Notes: generated by a model from the letters alone, not told the origin. A stretch of 64,000 nt of DNA from Williamwhitmania taraxaci (GCF_900096565.1 NZ_FMYP01000012.1:1-64000), one strand, 5' to 3'. Shown: positions 25,278-35,279, numbered from the stretch's first letter. Numbers and translations are program-made.

Positions 25278-26069
25278 GAATTTTTCAATTACCTCGTAAA
25301 ATAGTTTTTGTTGTTCAGCATGAACCCAATGACCTGCTCCTGGAATCGAAATTATTTCAGCCGAAGGGAATAGTTCCTTTATTATGGGCTTGTCTTCAAT
25401 GACGTCGATGTAGGGTGATTGTTCCCCCTTAATAAAGAGGACCGGGAAGTTTTGGGCAGGAATGTAGTCTTCTGTTTTTATTCCCCCCATCAACGATGGG
25501 AGTTTTTTCCACAGAGCGTTTAGGTTTAACTTCCAAACAAACTTGTTGTTTTCGTCTCGGTCTAGGTTCTTGAGTAAGAACTGTCTTATTTGAAGCGACG
25601 GGATTTTACTGGAGAGAATCTCTTCTGCTTCACCTCTGGACCTCAGTTCGCTCAATGGCAATTCTCTCAATGCGGTTAGGATGGAAAAGTGTTCTTTGGC
25701 TTGAGGTGCATATCCATTTGCATCGGTATACGACCTTGGCGAAATGTCCACGATAACTAAAGACCTGAGTTTGTCTGGGTGATTAATTGCAAATTGCATT
25801 GCGGCTTTGCCACCCATGGAATGCCCCATTAGGCTGGCGTTTGACAGTTTTAGTTTGTTGAAAAGTTCAAACAGATCATCCGCGAGATCACTGTAGGAGT
25901 GCGAAGGCGAATGTGGTGATTGTCCATGGTTGCGTAAGTCAACTAGAATTACTTTGTATTTTTCGGCGAGTAGTTTAGCAATACTTAACCAATTGTCGGA
26001 TGATCCATAAAGCCCATGGGCAATTACGATGGGCCTTCCTGCTCCTAATTCTCTATAAAAAAGTTTCAT
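25266..26069 (-). CDS. Alpha/beta-hydrolase, YbfF-like esterase
   Basis: The 267-residue product has HGLYGSSDNWL (oxyanion segment), the nucleophile elbow GHSMGG (Ser at about 88) and the catalytic His in GAGHWVHAE. The arrangement and length match YbfF-type esterases/thioesterases. The substrate is not known. Its 3' end overlaps that of the plus-strand exonuclease gene. Confidence 0.9.
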   Translation of the reverse strand: MKLFYRELGAGRPIVIAHGLYGSSDNWLSIAKLLAEKYKVILVDLRNHGQSPHSPSHSYSDLADDLFELFNKLKLSNASLMGHSMGGKAAMQFAINHPDKLRSLVIVDISPRSYTDANGYAPQAKEHFSILTALRELPLSELRSRGEAEEILSSKIPSLQIRQFLLKNLDRDENNKFVWKLNLNALWKKLPSLMGGIKTEDYIPAQNFPVLFIKGEQSPYIDVIEDKPIIKELFPSAEIISIPGAGHWVHAEQQKLFYEVIEKFLAI

Positions 26070-26163
26070 TATGTGCTTTAATCGGTTTTTTTATCGTGCA
26101 TTTAAATCAATGGAGGGGCAACTAAGCGTGATCGAGTAGGTTCCGCTAACGTGTTTTCTCTTG

Positions 26164-26880
26164 CTAACTTTTGATTTTTCGTAGGTAAAGTTGAATTGTA
26201 TTTTCTAGTCCATAGTAAAGTGCATCCGAAATTAGCGCGTGGCCAATGGATACCTCAAGTAATCCGGGAATATTCTTTTTGAAGAATTCTAAGTTTACTA
26301 AGCTTAAGTCGTGACCTGCGTTTAGGCCAATGCCGCACTCCATGGCAACTTTTGCGGCTGCAATGAAAGGTTCAATGGCTGTTTCCTTATCTGTTTCATA
26401 GTTTGATGCGTATGGTTCGGTGTAGAGTTCTACTCGGTCGGTGCCAGTAGTGGCTGCATGTCTAACCATGTTTTCGTCTGGATTTACGAAAATGGAAACA
26501 CGAATGTTTTTAGCGTGAAACTTTGCAATTACCTCTTTTAAAAACACTTGGTTTTTCTCCGTGTCCCATCCGGCACTGGAGGTTATGGCCTCAGGTGGGT
26601 CCGGAACTAGTGTCACTTGTTCAGGGACAACATCCAATACTAACTTGATAAATGATTCTGAAGGATATCCTTCGATGTTGAACTCGGTCTTTACCACCTT
26701 CTTTAGATCATACACATCCGCGTAGCGGATATGGCGCTCATCGGGGCGTGGGTGAACTGTTATTCCTTGCGCTCCAAAACGCTCACAATTGATGGCTGTT
26801 TCAACCAAATTAGGTGTGTTGCCACCCCGTGCGTTGCGGATTGTTGCAATTTTGTTTATATTTACACTAAGCTTTGTCAT
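26164..26880 (-). CDS. pdxJ: Pyridoxine 5'-phosphate synthase
   Basis: PdxJ condenses 3-amino-2-oxopropyl phosphate (1-amino-acetone 3-phosphate) with deoxyxylulose 5-phosphate to form the vitamin B6 ring. The 238-residue product begins [20 protein letters not shown] and has [11 protein letters not shown], EVSLFVNPDxx-like IFVNPDE, and [12 protein letters not shown] near the C-terminus. ATG 26880 is chosen; the frame open to 26910 adds ten unrelated residues. It diverges from the CBS-nadK pair. A TAACTTTG box lies 28 nt upstream. Confidence 0.95.
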   Translation of the reverse strand: MTKLSVNINKIATIRNARGGNTPNLVETAINCERFGAQGITVHPRPDERHIRYADVYDLKKVVKTEFNIEGYPSESFIKLVLDVVPEQVTLVPDPPEAITSSAGWDTEKNQVFLKEVIAKFHAKNIRVSIFVNPDENMVRHAATTGTDRVELYTEPYASNYETDKETAIEPFIAAAKVAMECGIGLNAGHDLSLVNLEFFKKNIPGLLEVSIGHALISDALYYGLENTIQLYLRKIKS

Positions 26881-26907
26881 TCTCGCATTTTTACAATTGT
26901 AACGGCA

Positions 26908-26915
26908 CAAAGTTA
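26908..26915 (-). promoter_or_regulatory. -7 box of pdxJ
   Basis: Minus-strand TAACTTTG matches TAnnTTTG, 28 nt upstream of the pdxJ start, in the divergent gap with the CBS-protein gene. Confidence 0.6.
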
Positions 26916-26928
26916 AAACATTTACGTT

Positions 26929-27594
26929 ATGCTGGCTAAGGATTTAATTTCTGACGTGATTCCCGCACTTCGCACCTCCGATACAGGCACAAAGGCGCTT
27001 GGATGGATGGATGTTTTTAAGGTGGCTCACCTGCCTATTGTGAATAACGAAGATTTTCTCGGAGTTATTAGTGAGAGCGATATTTACGATATGAACATGC
27101 CCGATGAACCACTGGGAAATCATCCTCTCTCGCTCTTGAGGCCATATGTATTAGAAGATCAGCATGTTTTTGAGGTAATGGATGTTATGTCTCGACTTCA
27201 ATTGTCCCTAATTCCAGTTTTGAATGCCAGTAAGCATTACATCGGAGTCATTGCGCTACCCGATCTTCTGCACTATTTTGCCGATCTTTCGGCTTTGAAA
27301 AATCCCGGAGGTATTGTAGTGCTTGATCTCAACGCAAATGATTATTCTTTAGCGCACATTGCCCAAATTGTGGAAGGGAATAGTGCCAAAATTTTGTCTA
27401 GTTACATTACTGCATATAAAGATTCCACGAAAATTGAGCTTACTTTGAAGTTGAATGTGGTTGATTTGACCTCCATTCTACAAACTTTTGAGCGGTACGA
27501 ATACGTTGTGGTTGGTTCGCATATGAAAGTGGACGAAATGGATGATTTATATGAAGACCGGTTTGATCTTCTAATGCGCTACTTAAATGTATGA
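26929..27594 (+). CDS. CBS-domain protein
   Basis: The 221-residue product contains two CBS motifs (about 1-60, [23 protein letters not shown]; and about 70-125, [23 protein letters not shown]), which usually bind adenosine nucleotides. The C-terminal part (about 130-221) has an ACT-like strand pattern ([20 protein letters not shown]). It is tightly followed by nadK, whose start lies 4 nt after its stop. This suggests, but does not prove, a role in sensing or controlling NAD or adenylate state. Confidence 0.88.
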   Translation: MLAKDLISDVIPALRTSDTGTKALGWMDVFKVAHLPIVNNEDFLGVISESDIYDMNMPDEPLGNHPLSLLRPYVLEDQHVFEVMDVMSRLQLSLIPVLNASKHYIGVIALPDLLHYFADLSALKNPGGIVVLDLNANDYSLAHIAQIVEGNSAKILSSYITAYKDSTKIELTLKLNVVDLTSILQTFERYEYVVVGSHMKVDEMDDLYEDRFDLLMRYLNV

Positions 27595-27598
27595 TAGG

Positions 27599-28477
27599 AT
27601 GAAAGTTGCTATTTATGGTCGATACTTTCCCGAAGAATTTCTCAGTTGCCTAAAACTTTTATTCCTCCGATTGAATCAGCGAGGCGTTAAGGTCACTGTT
27701 TACCGAAAATTTTTCGAATATTTAAACCAAAAGCATGGTTACTCTCCCAATTTATTTTCTCTGTTCGATACATCCGATCAACTCGATATCGATACGGCAT
27801 GTATGTTTAGCCTTGGAGGGGATGGCACTTTTTTAGAAGCAGTTGCATTGGTTCGCGATTCCGGAATTCCTATTGCTGGAATCAATGCAGGTAGACTCGG
27901 CTTTTTGACTTCGATATCGTGCGAAAATATTGACGAGGTACTCGATGCTTTCTTTAGTGAATCGATTCCAGTTGAGAATAGAACTTTAATAAAAGCGGAG
28001 GGATTGCCATGGCCTCTTAGCGATTTTCCGTATGCACTAAATGAGTTCAGCATTCAAAAGCATGGTTCTGCCATGGTCTCAATTAATGTGTTTCACGAAC
28101 AGACTTTCATTAATACCTATTGGTCCGATGGTTTGCTGGTGGCAACTCCAACGGGTTCCACCGCATATTCTTTAAGCGTAGGGGGTCCCATTTTAACGCC
28201 AGACTCAACTAACTTCGTTATTTCGCCAATTGCTCCTCATAATTTGACTGTTCGCCCCTTGGTGGTGCCTGATTCATACTCGTTACGATTGGAACCGATT
28301 TCTCGTGATGCAACTGTTGTGTGTGCGCTCGATAATCGCTCCGTGGAAGTTGCTTCGGGTATACAAATTCTAATCTCTAAGGCACCCTTTACTGTTAAGC
28401 TGCTTCGGCTTGGCGAAATTGATTATTTTTGCAGATTGCGGAATAAGTTGATGTGGGGCGTTGACAAACGAAGTTGA
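27599..28477 (+). CDS. nadK: NAD kinase
   Basis: NadK phosphorylates NAD to NADP. The 292-residue product from ATG 27599 begins KVAIYGRYF. GGDGTFLE (73-80) is the catalytic GGDGT motif, and NAGRLGFLT, NEFSIQKHG and TPTGSTAYSLSVGGPI follow in family order. ATG 27587 is in frame, but it overlaps the previous gene and adds four residues not found in the family. Confidence 0.95.
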   Translation: MKVAIYGRYFPEEFLSCLKLLFLRLNQRGVKVTVYRKFFEYLNQKHGYSPNLFSLFDTSDQLDIDTACMFSLGGDGTFLEAVALVRDSGIPIAGINAGRLGFLTSISCENIDEVLDAFFSESIPVENRTLIKAEGLPWPLSDFPYALNEFSIQKHGSAMVSINVFHEQTFINTYWSDGLLVATPTGSTAYSLSVGGPILTPDSTNFVISPIAPHNLTVRPLVVPDSYSLRLEPISRDATVVCALDNRSVEVASGIQILISKAPFTVKLLRLGEIDYFCRLRNKLMWGVDKRS

Positions 28478-28567
28478 TTTTTGACAACTTTTTGCTCGCT
28501 AAACAGTTAATTAGTATTAAAGAAGACTCCGCTTTTTTGGAATCTGTGGTTTAGGAGAAAAAAAAAG

Positions 28568-28575
28568 TATATTTG
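28568..28575 (+). promoter_or_regulatory. -7 box for the barrel gene at 28595
   Basis: TATATTTG matches TAnnTTTG and lies 19 nt upstream of the chosen start. It probably drives the start of the envelope gene cluster. Confidence 0.6.
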
Positions 28576-28594
28576 CACGAATAAGCTATTGATC

Positions 28595-29350
28595 ATGAGA
28601 GTTCGACACCTGTTTATAATAGTGCTTTTCTTGGTAGCCGGGACTAGTGCTTTTGGACAACAATGGAAACAAAGCCGTTTCGAGTTGCTTGGTGGTATCT
28701 CTATATGTCAACTGTTTGGCGATATTGGAGGATCTGCGTCGTCAAATAATCTAATGGGCCTAAAGGATTTGTCCTTTTCTGCTTTGCGACCAGGTATTGT
28801 TGTCGGTACTCGTTCTGAATTGAATGACCGCTTTTCTGTTAAGGGATTGGTTTCCTCTACTTTCATGGTAGCCAACGACGCTGGCTCAAGAAATGAAAAT
28901 AGGGGGTTTAAGGCAAATGTTTTTGTTACGGATTTCTCAGTTACTGGAGAATACTATATAACCAAATCTAACGATAATAGAACTTTTTCTGTTATGGCTG
29001 TTCGCGGTGGTGTTAGGCCCTATGGAACCCCTTTTGGCATTTATATCTATGCAGGAGTTGGTGGTGCTTTATTATCTTCCAGTGGAAATAGTGCATTGAA
29101 AGAGCACCCAAATTATGTGGGCGGATCTTCTTTTACAGCGATATTCCCTGTTGGGGTTGGTGTTAAGGTTAATTTGAGACCGAGATTGTCATTCAATGGC
29201 GAATTTGGTACCCGGATTACTTTAACCGACAAGTTAGATGCCTATACCTCCCAATATTCTAAATCGAATGATTTATACTATGCGTTAACTTTAGGCGTTT
29301 CTTATAAGATAATTGTTAAGAAAACGGATAGTAAACGCTGGTTCTTCTAG
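28595..29350 (+). CDS. Outer-membrane beta-barrel protein
   Basis: The 251-residue product has a signal peptide (MRVRHLFIIVLFLVAGTSAFGQ) and an alternating hydrophobic pattern fitting an eight-stranded barrel (FELLGGISICQLFGDIGG, YITKSNDNRTFSVMAVRGGV, YALTLGVSYKI). It is related in style to the next gene's DUF6089 product. ATG 28595 is chosen over the upstream TTG at 28589. The next gene starts 13 nt after the stop. Confidence 0.82.
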   Translation: MRVRHLFIIVLFLVAGTSAFGQQWKQSRFELLGGISICQLFGDIGGSASSNNLMGLKDLSFSALRPGIVVGTRSELNDRFSVKGLVSSTFMVANDAGSRNENRGFKANVFVTDFSVTGEYYITKSNDNRTFSVMAVRGGVRPYGTPFGIYIYAGVGGALLSSSGNSALKEHPNYVGGSSFTAIFPVGVGVKVNLRPRLSFNGEFGTRITLTDKLDAYTSQYSKSNDLYYALTLGVSYKIIVKKTDSKRWFF

Positions 29351-29363
29351 TAGCCCAAATTGC

Positions 29364-30005
29364 ATGAGAAAACTTTTTTTTGTTAGCATATTTTTAATAT
29401 TATCCCTTTGGGCTGTTTCACAAAATAAAACTGATATTGGTTTCCGGTTGGGTGCCACCTATTATATTGGAGACTATAATGAATCTCTGCCATTTTCCTC
29501 GCCTAGTTTCGCAGGTGGTGGATTTATTAAGTATAACTTCAACGACTATTATGCGGCCCGTTTTGGGCTAAGTGGAGGTTCCTATACTGGCTCATACAAT
29601 GCCAGCGCAGGATATCTACCTGCTGCCGGAGGGGCTTTTTCGTCTTTAATTATTGACGGATGTGCTGCGTTTGAAGTTAATTTCCTACCATTTAGTCCGC
29701 TGGCATCCAAAGGAAAGCGGATGTCACCCTTTACTTCCATCGGAATAGGGGTTTCCTATGACAACGGACAAATTATTCCGGTGATACCCTTGAGTATTGG
29801 GGTTAAGTATCGACCTGCCCCTCGTTGGACAGTTGGTGTGGAATGGATATTAACAAAAACATTTTCTGATAAAATGGATGGCTACACAAATCTTACCGAT
29901 CAGAAAAAAACCATATTTCACAACAACGATTGGTACTCGGTAGCTGGATTATTTATAACTTTCCGCCTTTTAAATAACCGGACAGTTTGCCCGGTATACC
30001 AATAA
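29364..30005 (+). CDS. DUF6089-type outer-membrane protein
   Basis: The 213-residue product from ATG 29364 has a signal peptide (MRKLFFVSIFLILSLWAVSQ) and a barrel-like mature part opening DIGFRLGATYYIGDYN and FIKYNFNDYYAARFGL, typical of the DUF6089 family usually encoded before uppS in Bacteroidales. Strands continue to FRLLNN near the end. The longer frame starts inside the previous gene. The role is unknown, presumably envelope-related by its neighbours. Confidence 0.85.
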   Translation: MRKLFFVSIFLILSLWAVSQNKTDIGFRLGATYYIGDYNESLPFSSPSFAGGGFIKYNFNDYYAARFGLSGGSYTGSYNASAGYLPAAGGAFSSLIIDGCAAFEVNFLPFSPLASKGKRMSPFTSIGIGVSYDNGQIIPVIPLSIGVKYRPAPRWTVGVEWILTKTFSDKMDGYTNLTDQKKTIFHNNDWYSVAGLFITFRLLNNRTVCPVYQ

Positions 30006-30018
30006 TAGCGTTCAAAAG

Positions 30019-30756
30019 ATGTCCAAAGATTGTATCAACATGCAGAAAGTTCCGGCGCACGTTGCCATTATAATGGATGGTAATGGTCGTTGGGCCGAGC
30101 AACGAGGAAGTCATCGTATTTTTGGCCACCAAAACGGCGTAAATGCCGTAAGGGAGGCGGTTGAGGCAGCTGGAGAACTAGGCGTTAAGTACTTAACACT
30201 TTATGCTTTTTCAACTGAAAATTGGAATAGGCCTAAAGCTGAAGTTGATGCTTTGATGGAATTACTGGTTTCGACGATTCATGATGAAGTGGACAAACTG
30301 TCGAAAAACAAAGTTCGCCTTCATGTAATTGGCGATTTAGATAGCTTACCCGCTTCAGCTAAGGATAACGTTTTGGCAGCAATGAAGAAGACCGAAAGTA
30401 ATACAGGTCTTAATCTTGTGTTGGCGCTTAGCTATAGTTCACGGTGGGAGATCGTAAATGCCACACAAAAAATTGCGGCCGATGTTGCTGCAGGTAAATT
30501 TCGACCTGACGACATTACTACCGAGTTGTTCTCTCAATATTTATGCACTTCAGGAATTCCCGACCCTGAACTGCTAATTAGAACTAGCGGCGAAGAGCGG
30601 TTAAGTAATTTCTTGCTTTGGCAATTGGCTTATTCCGAATTCTACTTTTCGGAGATACTTTGGCCAGATTTTACTAAGAATGAGTTCTATACGGCAATTC
30701 TCGAATATCAGAAACGAGAAAGACGTTTTGGAAAAACTAGTGAACAGGTAAATTAA
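30019..30756 (+). CDS. uppS: Isoprenyl transferase (undecaprenyl diphosphate synthase)
   Basis: UppS builds the C55 lipid carrier for peptidoglycan and O-antigen. The 245-residue product has IIMDGNGRWAEQRG (Asp20 binds Mg/diphosphate), HRIFGHQNGVNAVR and LTLYAFSTENWNRP, with RTSGEERLSNFLLWQLAYSEFYF near the C-terminus. ATG 30019 and ATG 30040 are both possible starts. The next gene is bamA, 31 nt after. Confidence 0.96.
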   Translation: MSKDCINMQKVPAHVAIIMDGNGRWAEQRGSHRIFGHQNGVNAVREAVEAAGELGVKYLTLYAFSTENWNRPKAEVDALMELLVSTIHDEVDKLSKNKVRLHVIGDLDSLPASAKDNVLAAMKKTESNTGLNLVLALSYSSRWEIVNATQKIAADVAAGKFRPDDITTELFSQYLCTSGIPDPELLIRTSGEERLSNFLLWQLAYSEFYFSEILWPDFTKNEFYTAILEYQKRERRFGKTSEQVN

Positions 30757-30787
30757 TAGTGTAAATTCAATATAATAACAATCACGA

Positions 30788-33280
30788 ATGTTTCGCACGA
30801 CCATACTATCTGCAATACTGCTTATTTTTTCTTTGTCCACTTTTTCTCAAGGTTCAGATTCCTTGAGTATTAAAAAAGATATGGATTACGCTACTCCTCA
30901 AAAATATATTGTGGGAGGAGTTACCATTACCGGCCTTCGATTCTTGGATGCCCAAACGTTGGTTAACTTGTTTGGCGTTGACGAGGGTGAAACCATTATG
31001 GTACCTGGCGATGCTATTAGCAAAGGCATTAAGAAACTCTGGAAACAGGGCCTTTTTTCCGACATTAATGTGGTCGTTGTTAATGTGGTTGGAGATACCG
31101 CCTTTTTTAACATCGACCTAGTTGAACGACCTCGAGTATCGAATATCGCATATACTGGAGTTAAGAAATCGGAACAGGAGTCGCTTAAAGAGAAGATGAC
31201 TCTACGAGTTGGCGACCAACTAACGGAATATCTATTGTCGAATGCATCCAATACCATAAAAAAGTTTTATGGTGAGAAGGGGTATCGTAATGTTTCTATT
31301 GCACTGGATCAAGCAAACGATACTGTAATCGCCAATGGGGTGCGTGTTACCTTTAATGTCGATCGTAAGAAGAAGGTGAAAATTAGCGAAATCAATATTG
31401 ATGGAAATGTTGCCATTTCGGATGGAAAGTTGAGAAGAAAGATGAAGAAGACGCATCGCAAGGATTGGAATATCTTTAAGAGTGCGAAATTTGTTGCGGC
31501 CAGTTATGAGGATGATAAGGAGAATATTATTACATACTATAATGAGAAAGGGTATCGGGATGCTAAAATTGTTTCCGATTCTATTTATAATGTAAATGAG
31601 AAGCGAATCGGTATTAATATTAAGGTGTATGAAGGACCTAAATACTATTTCCGGAATATTTCGTGGGTAGGCAATACCAAATACCCTGCTGAATTTTTGT
31701 CGGCCGTGCTAAAGATGAAGAAGGGCGATGTTTACGATAAAACACTTTTAGAAAAACGTCTATCCACTGATGAGAATTCAGTTTCAACCCTCTATATGGA
31801 TGATGGTTACCTCTTTTTCAATATTGAACCAACCGAGGTTCGGGTCGAAAACGATTCCATCGATTTGGAGATGCGTATCTATGAGGGTAAGCAGGCTACT
31901 ATTAATAACGTAATTATCGTTGGAAATACGAAGACCAATGAGCATGTAATTCGCCGTGAAGTTTGGACTAAACCTGGCGAACTATTTAGCAAGAGTGATA
32001 TTATGCGTACCAATCGTGAGTTGGCTCAACTTGGCCACTTCGATCCCGAGAAAATGAATGTTATTCCAATGCCGAACCAAGCTGATGGAACGGTTGACCT
32101 AAAATATATTCTCGAGGAGAAACCAAATGACCAACTTGAAGTGTCAGGCGGTTGGGGCGCGAATATGTTTGTTGGAACTATTGGTATTAGGTTTACAAAT
32201 TTTTCGGCTCGTCGAATTTTCGAGAAGGGAGCATGGAGGCCCGTCCCTTCCGGCGACTCTCAGTCCCTGTCGCTTCGTGCCCAAACCAATGGTAGTTACT
32301 ATAAGGCTTATAGTTTAAGTTTTGTGGAACCTTGGCTGGGTGGCAAAAGACCAACGTCACTATCTGTTTCCCTGTATCATACTGTTCAGAATAATAGTAG
32401 TTATCTGTATCAGTCTAGTTCGCAGTATATGAAGGTAAGTGGTGTTAGTGTTGGAATTGGGCGTAGATTAAAGAAACCCGATAACTACTTTACATTGCAG
32501 AATGAGCTTAACTTTCAAAATTACAACCTAAGCAACTGGAATGGTTTCCTCTTTAATGATGGAAATGCAAATATCATCAGTCTGAAAACGACCTTTGGTA
32601 GGAATTCGGTGGATCAACCCATATATCCACGGCGAGGATCAAACTTTTCCATATCGGTCCAGGCTACTCCGCCTTACTCTTTGTTTAATAATAAAGATTA
32701 CACGGATAAAACAATGCCTGGTAGTGAGCGATATAAGTTTATAGAATATCATAAATGGAGTTTTCGTTCGCAGTATTACAGCCAGTTGGCTGGTGATTTA
32801 GTTCTGGCTACAAATATGCAGTTTGGATATTTGGGTTACTATAATCGTGATCTGGGGTATTCACCCTTCGAAGGATTTGATTTAGGAGGCGATGGTATGT
32901 CGGGCTACAACCTATATGGAAAGGAAACCGTCGGACTTCGTGGATATGAGAATGGTTCATTGACACCTTATAATCTTGAAAAAGGTATTCGTGTCGGGAA
33001 TATTTTTAATAAGTTTTCTGCGGAAATTCGATACCCATTGGTATTGTCTCCATCGTCAACGATTTATGCATTAACCTTTATTGAAGGTGGTAATGCTTGG
33101 TATAATTTTACTGATTTTAGTCCTTTTACCATTAAGCGTTCGGCTGGGATTGGGTTACGCCTATTTCTTCCTATGCTTGGTCAACTTGGTATTGATTGGG
33201 GTTACGGATTTGATGAGGTGAAAAATTCTCCAAGCGCAGGCGGTTCACACTTCCATTTTGTGATTGGTATGCCATTCTAA
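30788..33280 (+). CDS. bamA: Outer-membrane protein assembly factor BamA
   Basis: The 830-residue protein inserts beta-barrels into the outer membrane. It has a signal peptide (about 1-20), POTRA domains across about 40-420 (YIVGGVTITGLRFLDAQTLVNLFG; KVKISEINIDGNVAISD; YYFRNISWVGNTKYP; ATINNVIIVGNTKTNEHVIRRE), and a 16-strand barrel from about 445. It ends in the aromatic FHFVIGMPF. Two Skp-like chaperone genes follow, as is usual in Bacteroidota. Confidence 0.96.
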   Translation: MFRTTILSAILLIFSLSTFSQGSDSLSIKKDMDYATPQKYIVGGVTITGLRFLDAQTLVNLFGVDEGETIMVPGDAISKGIKKLWKQGLFSDINVVVVNVVGDTAFFNIDLVERPRVSNIAYTGVKKSEQESLKEKMTLRVGDQLTEYLLSNASNTIKKFYGEKGYRNVSIALDQANDTVIANGVRVTFNVDRKKKVKISEINIDGNVAISDGKLRRKMKKTHRKDWNIFKSAKFVAASYEDDKENIITYYNEKGYRDAKIVSDSIYNVNEKRIGINIKVYEGPKYYFRNISWVGNTKYPAEFLSAVLKMKKGDVYDKTLLEKRLSTDENSVSTLYMDDGYLFFNIEPTEVRVENDSIDLEMRIYEGKQATINNVIIVGNTKTNEHVIRREVWTKPGELFSKSDIMRTNRELAQLGHFDPEKMNVIPMPNQADGTVDLKYILEEKPNDQLEVSGGWGANMFVGTIGIRFTNFSARRIFEKGAWRPVPSGDSQSLSLRAQTNGSYYKAYSLSFVEPWLGGKRPTSLSVSLYHTVQNNSSYLYQSSSQYMKVSGVSVGIGRRLKKPDNYFTLQNELNFQNYNLSNWNGFLFNDGNANIISLKTTFGRNSVDQPIYPRRGSNFSISVQATPPYSLFNNKDYTDKTMPGSERYKFIEYHKWSFRSQYYSQLAGDLVLATNMQFGYLGYYNRDLGYSPFEGFDLGGDGMSGYNLYGKETVGLRGYENGSLTPYNLEKGIRVGNIFNKFSAEIRYPLVLSPSSTIYALTFIEGGNAWYNFTDFSPFTIKRSAGIGLRLFLPMLGQLGIDWGYGFDEVKNSPSAGGSHFHFVIGMPF

Positions 33281-33294
33281 AATTATTAGTTATT

Positions 33295-33804
33295 ATGAAA
33301 AGGATACTACTTCTTTCTATTTTAATGATTCTTGGAATTGCCGGTTTTGGACAGAAGTTTGCCTTCGTTGATTCCGATTATATTTTGAAGAAGATTCCTC
33401 AATACCGGGCTGCCCAAGAGCAATTGGATAAACTTGCAATTCAATACCAAAAGGAGGTAGAAGATAAGTTTTCTGCTGTCGATGAGCAGGTCCGGTCGTA
33501 TCAGACAGAGAAAGTTTTGCTCACGCAGGACATGCGCAGCAAGCGGGAGCAAGATCTAATGGATAAGCAAAAAGAGGCACAGAATTTGCAGCGAAATTAC
33601 TTTGGTCCTGATGGTGTCCTTTTTAAAAAGAGGACAGAGTTAATAAAGCCAGTTCAGGATCAAGTTTATAATGCGGTTAAGGATCTCGCTTCCGAAGGAG
33701 GTTATGCAGCCATATTTGATGTGGCCAATAACCCTACGGTGCTCTTTTCTAACTCCAAGTATGATAAGAGCGATGAGGTTTTGCAGAAACTTGGCTATAG
33801 GTAG
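33295..33804 (+). CDS. OmpH/Skp-like periplasmic chaperone (first copy)
   Basis: The 169-residue product has a signal peptide (about 1-19, ending GFGQ-KF), then KFAFVDSDYILKKIPQYRAAQEQLDKL and a long coiled-coil of alternating charged residues (about 45-120), and a C-terminal strand (YAAIFDVANNPTVLFSN). Skp binds unfolded outer-membrane proteins on their way to BamA, which is encoded directly upstream. The second, similar gene follows after 45 nt. Confidence 0.92.
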   Translation: MKRILLLSILMILGIAGFGQKFAFVDSDYILKKIPQYRAAQEQLDKLAIQYQKEVEDKFSAVDEQVRSYQTEKVLLTQDMRSKREQDLMDKQKEAQNLQRNYFGPDGVLFKKRTELIKPVQDQVYNAVKDLASEGGYAAIFDVANNPTVLFSNSKYDKSDEVLQKLGYR

Positions 33805-33849
33805 TTGAAATATTTTTTTTAGATTTGTATTAACATAAACCCAGATAAA

Positions 33850-34371
33850 ATGAAGAAGACTATTGCAATAGCAGCATTGGCTGTGTGTTTTGCGTTCACC
33901 GGAAAAGTTCAGGCTCAATCGTTTAAGTTTGGACACATTAACGTGCAGCAAGTTATTTCTCTAATGTCCGAAAAGGATAGTGCTGAAGTTAAACTCAAAA
34001 AGTATGGCGAAAGCCTTTCTGCCGATCTCGAAACGATGCAGGTAGAGTTTAATAATAAGTATCAATCCTACCTTCAAAAGAAAGATAGCTATACTCCAGC
34101 TATCCGTGAAGCTAAGGAAAAAGAGATTCAAGATATGCAGCAGCGCGTTCAAGAGTTTCAACAAACAGCCCAAGAAGATTTTCAAAAAATGCAAGGTGAT
34201 GTTTATAAGCCAGTTTTAGAAAAGGCTAATAATGCGATTAAAAAAGTAGCAAAGGATAATAACTTTACCTACATTTTTGACATCGGAACACCTGGTGTGG
34301 TTTACTACTCCGAAGCCCAAAGCACCGATGTTACTGCTATGGTTAAAAAGGAACTTAAGATTGTGAAATAA
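33850..34371 (+). CDS. OmpH/Skp-like periplasmic chaperone (second copy)
   Basis: The 173-residue paralogue has a signal peptide (about 1-22), FKFGHINVQQVISLMSEKDSAEVKLKKYG, then a coiled-coil rich in Gln (MQQRVQEFQQTAQEDFQKMQ) and the strand FTYIFDIGTPGVVYYSEAQ. It differs enough from the first copy to be an old duplication. Trimer assembly and client holding are expected. A hairpin with a T-rich tail follows before murI. Confidence 0.92.
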   Translation: MKKTIAIAALAVCFAFTGKVQAQSFKFGHINVQQVISLMSEKDSAEVKLKKYGESLSADLETMQVEFNNKYQSYLQKKDSYTPAIREAKEKEIQDMQQRVQEFQQTAQEDFQKMQGDVYKPVLEKANNAIKKVAKDNNFTYIFDIGTPGVVYYSEAQSTDVTAMVKKELKIVK

Positions 34372-34393
34372 TCGATCTGAACTTTTGAAATAC

Positions 34394-34427
34394 GGCCATT
34401 CTATTTCCAGAATGGCCATTTCTTTTT
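34394..34427 (+). terminator. Hairpin with T-tract before murI
   Basis: GGCCATTCT (34394-34402) pairs with AGAATGGCC (34409-34417), followed by ATTTCTTTTT. It lies just 5 nt before the murI start, so it may reduce read-through from the bamA-skp transcript rather than fully end it. Confidence 0.7.
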
Positions 34428-34431
34428 ATAT

Positions 34432-35226
34432 ATGGGACCTATTGGTGTTTTTGATTCGGGTGTTGGCGGCCTCTCTGTCTGGCGTGAAATTGTTAAGATT
34501 CTTCCCGATGAGTCTACATTATACTATGCCGACAGTGCAAATTGTCCTTATGGGGATAAGTCGCAAGCGGAGATTATTCGTTTAGCCGAAACGGTGACCT
34601 GTTTTTTAATTGAAAAGGGTTGCTCAGTAATTGTTGTGGCCTGCAATACCGCTACGGCTGCGGCTATTGATTATTTACGATCAAAATACACTATCCCATT
34701 TGTGGGGATGGAACCAGCCGTAAAGCCGGCAGCTATAAATTCAGTTTCGGGGGTTATTGGGATACTTGCTACTCAAGGTACCTTTAATGGCCGTCTTTTT
34801 CATGAAACAAGCAGTAGGTTTGCCAGTGGTGTGAAAATGATTATACAGCCGGGTTTTGGTTTGGTGGAGTTAGTTGAGGCTGGTGATTTTTCTTCCTCAA
34901 AAGTATCCGAATTGCTACACAAATATATCGACCCCATGATGGACGCAGGTGCGGACCATCTCGTATTAGGCTGCACTCATTATCCTTTTTTGTCGGATGC
35001 TATTTTCGAAATTACCGGTGGCAATATTGCTATTATAGATCCGGCTCCGGCGGTTGCTGCTCAGGTTAAGCGAATTGTATCTGAATACAACCAAGGCTCA
35101 TTGCGAGAGCCAGTTTTTTATGATTTCTTTTCAAGTGGTGATCTACTCACACTAGAGACGATTATTCGTCTGATTTCCATCAAACAAGCTATTAATACCA
35201 ATAGACTGTCCTTTCGGGAGGATTAG
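34432..35226 (+). CDS. murI: Glutamate racemase
   Basis: MurI makes D-glutamate for peptidoglycan. The 264-residue product has FDSGVGGLSV (catalytic Asp8), VVACNTATAAA (catalytic Cys71) and GCTHYPF (second catalytic Cys181). The short distance to the hairpin upstream leaves almost no leader. Confidence 0.95.
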   Translation: MGPIGVFDSGVGGLSVWREIVKILPDESTLYYADSANCPYGDKSQAEIIRLAETVTCFLIEKGCSVIVVACNTATAAAIDYLRSKYTIPFVGMEPAVKPAAINSVSGVIGILATQGTFNGRLFHETSSRFASGVKMIIQPGFGLVELVEAGDFSSSKVSELLHKYIDPMMDAGADHLVLGCTHYPFLSDAIFEITGGNIAIIDPAPAVAAQVKRIVSEYNQGSLREPVFYDFFSSGDLLTLETIIRLISIKQAINTNRLSFRED

Positions 35227-35279
35227 TATGGTTGAAAATTTAAAATTGAGGTCACCGCAAGATTCGTTGGCCTAGTATT

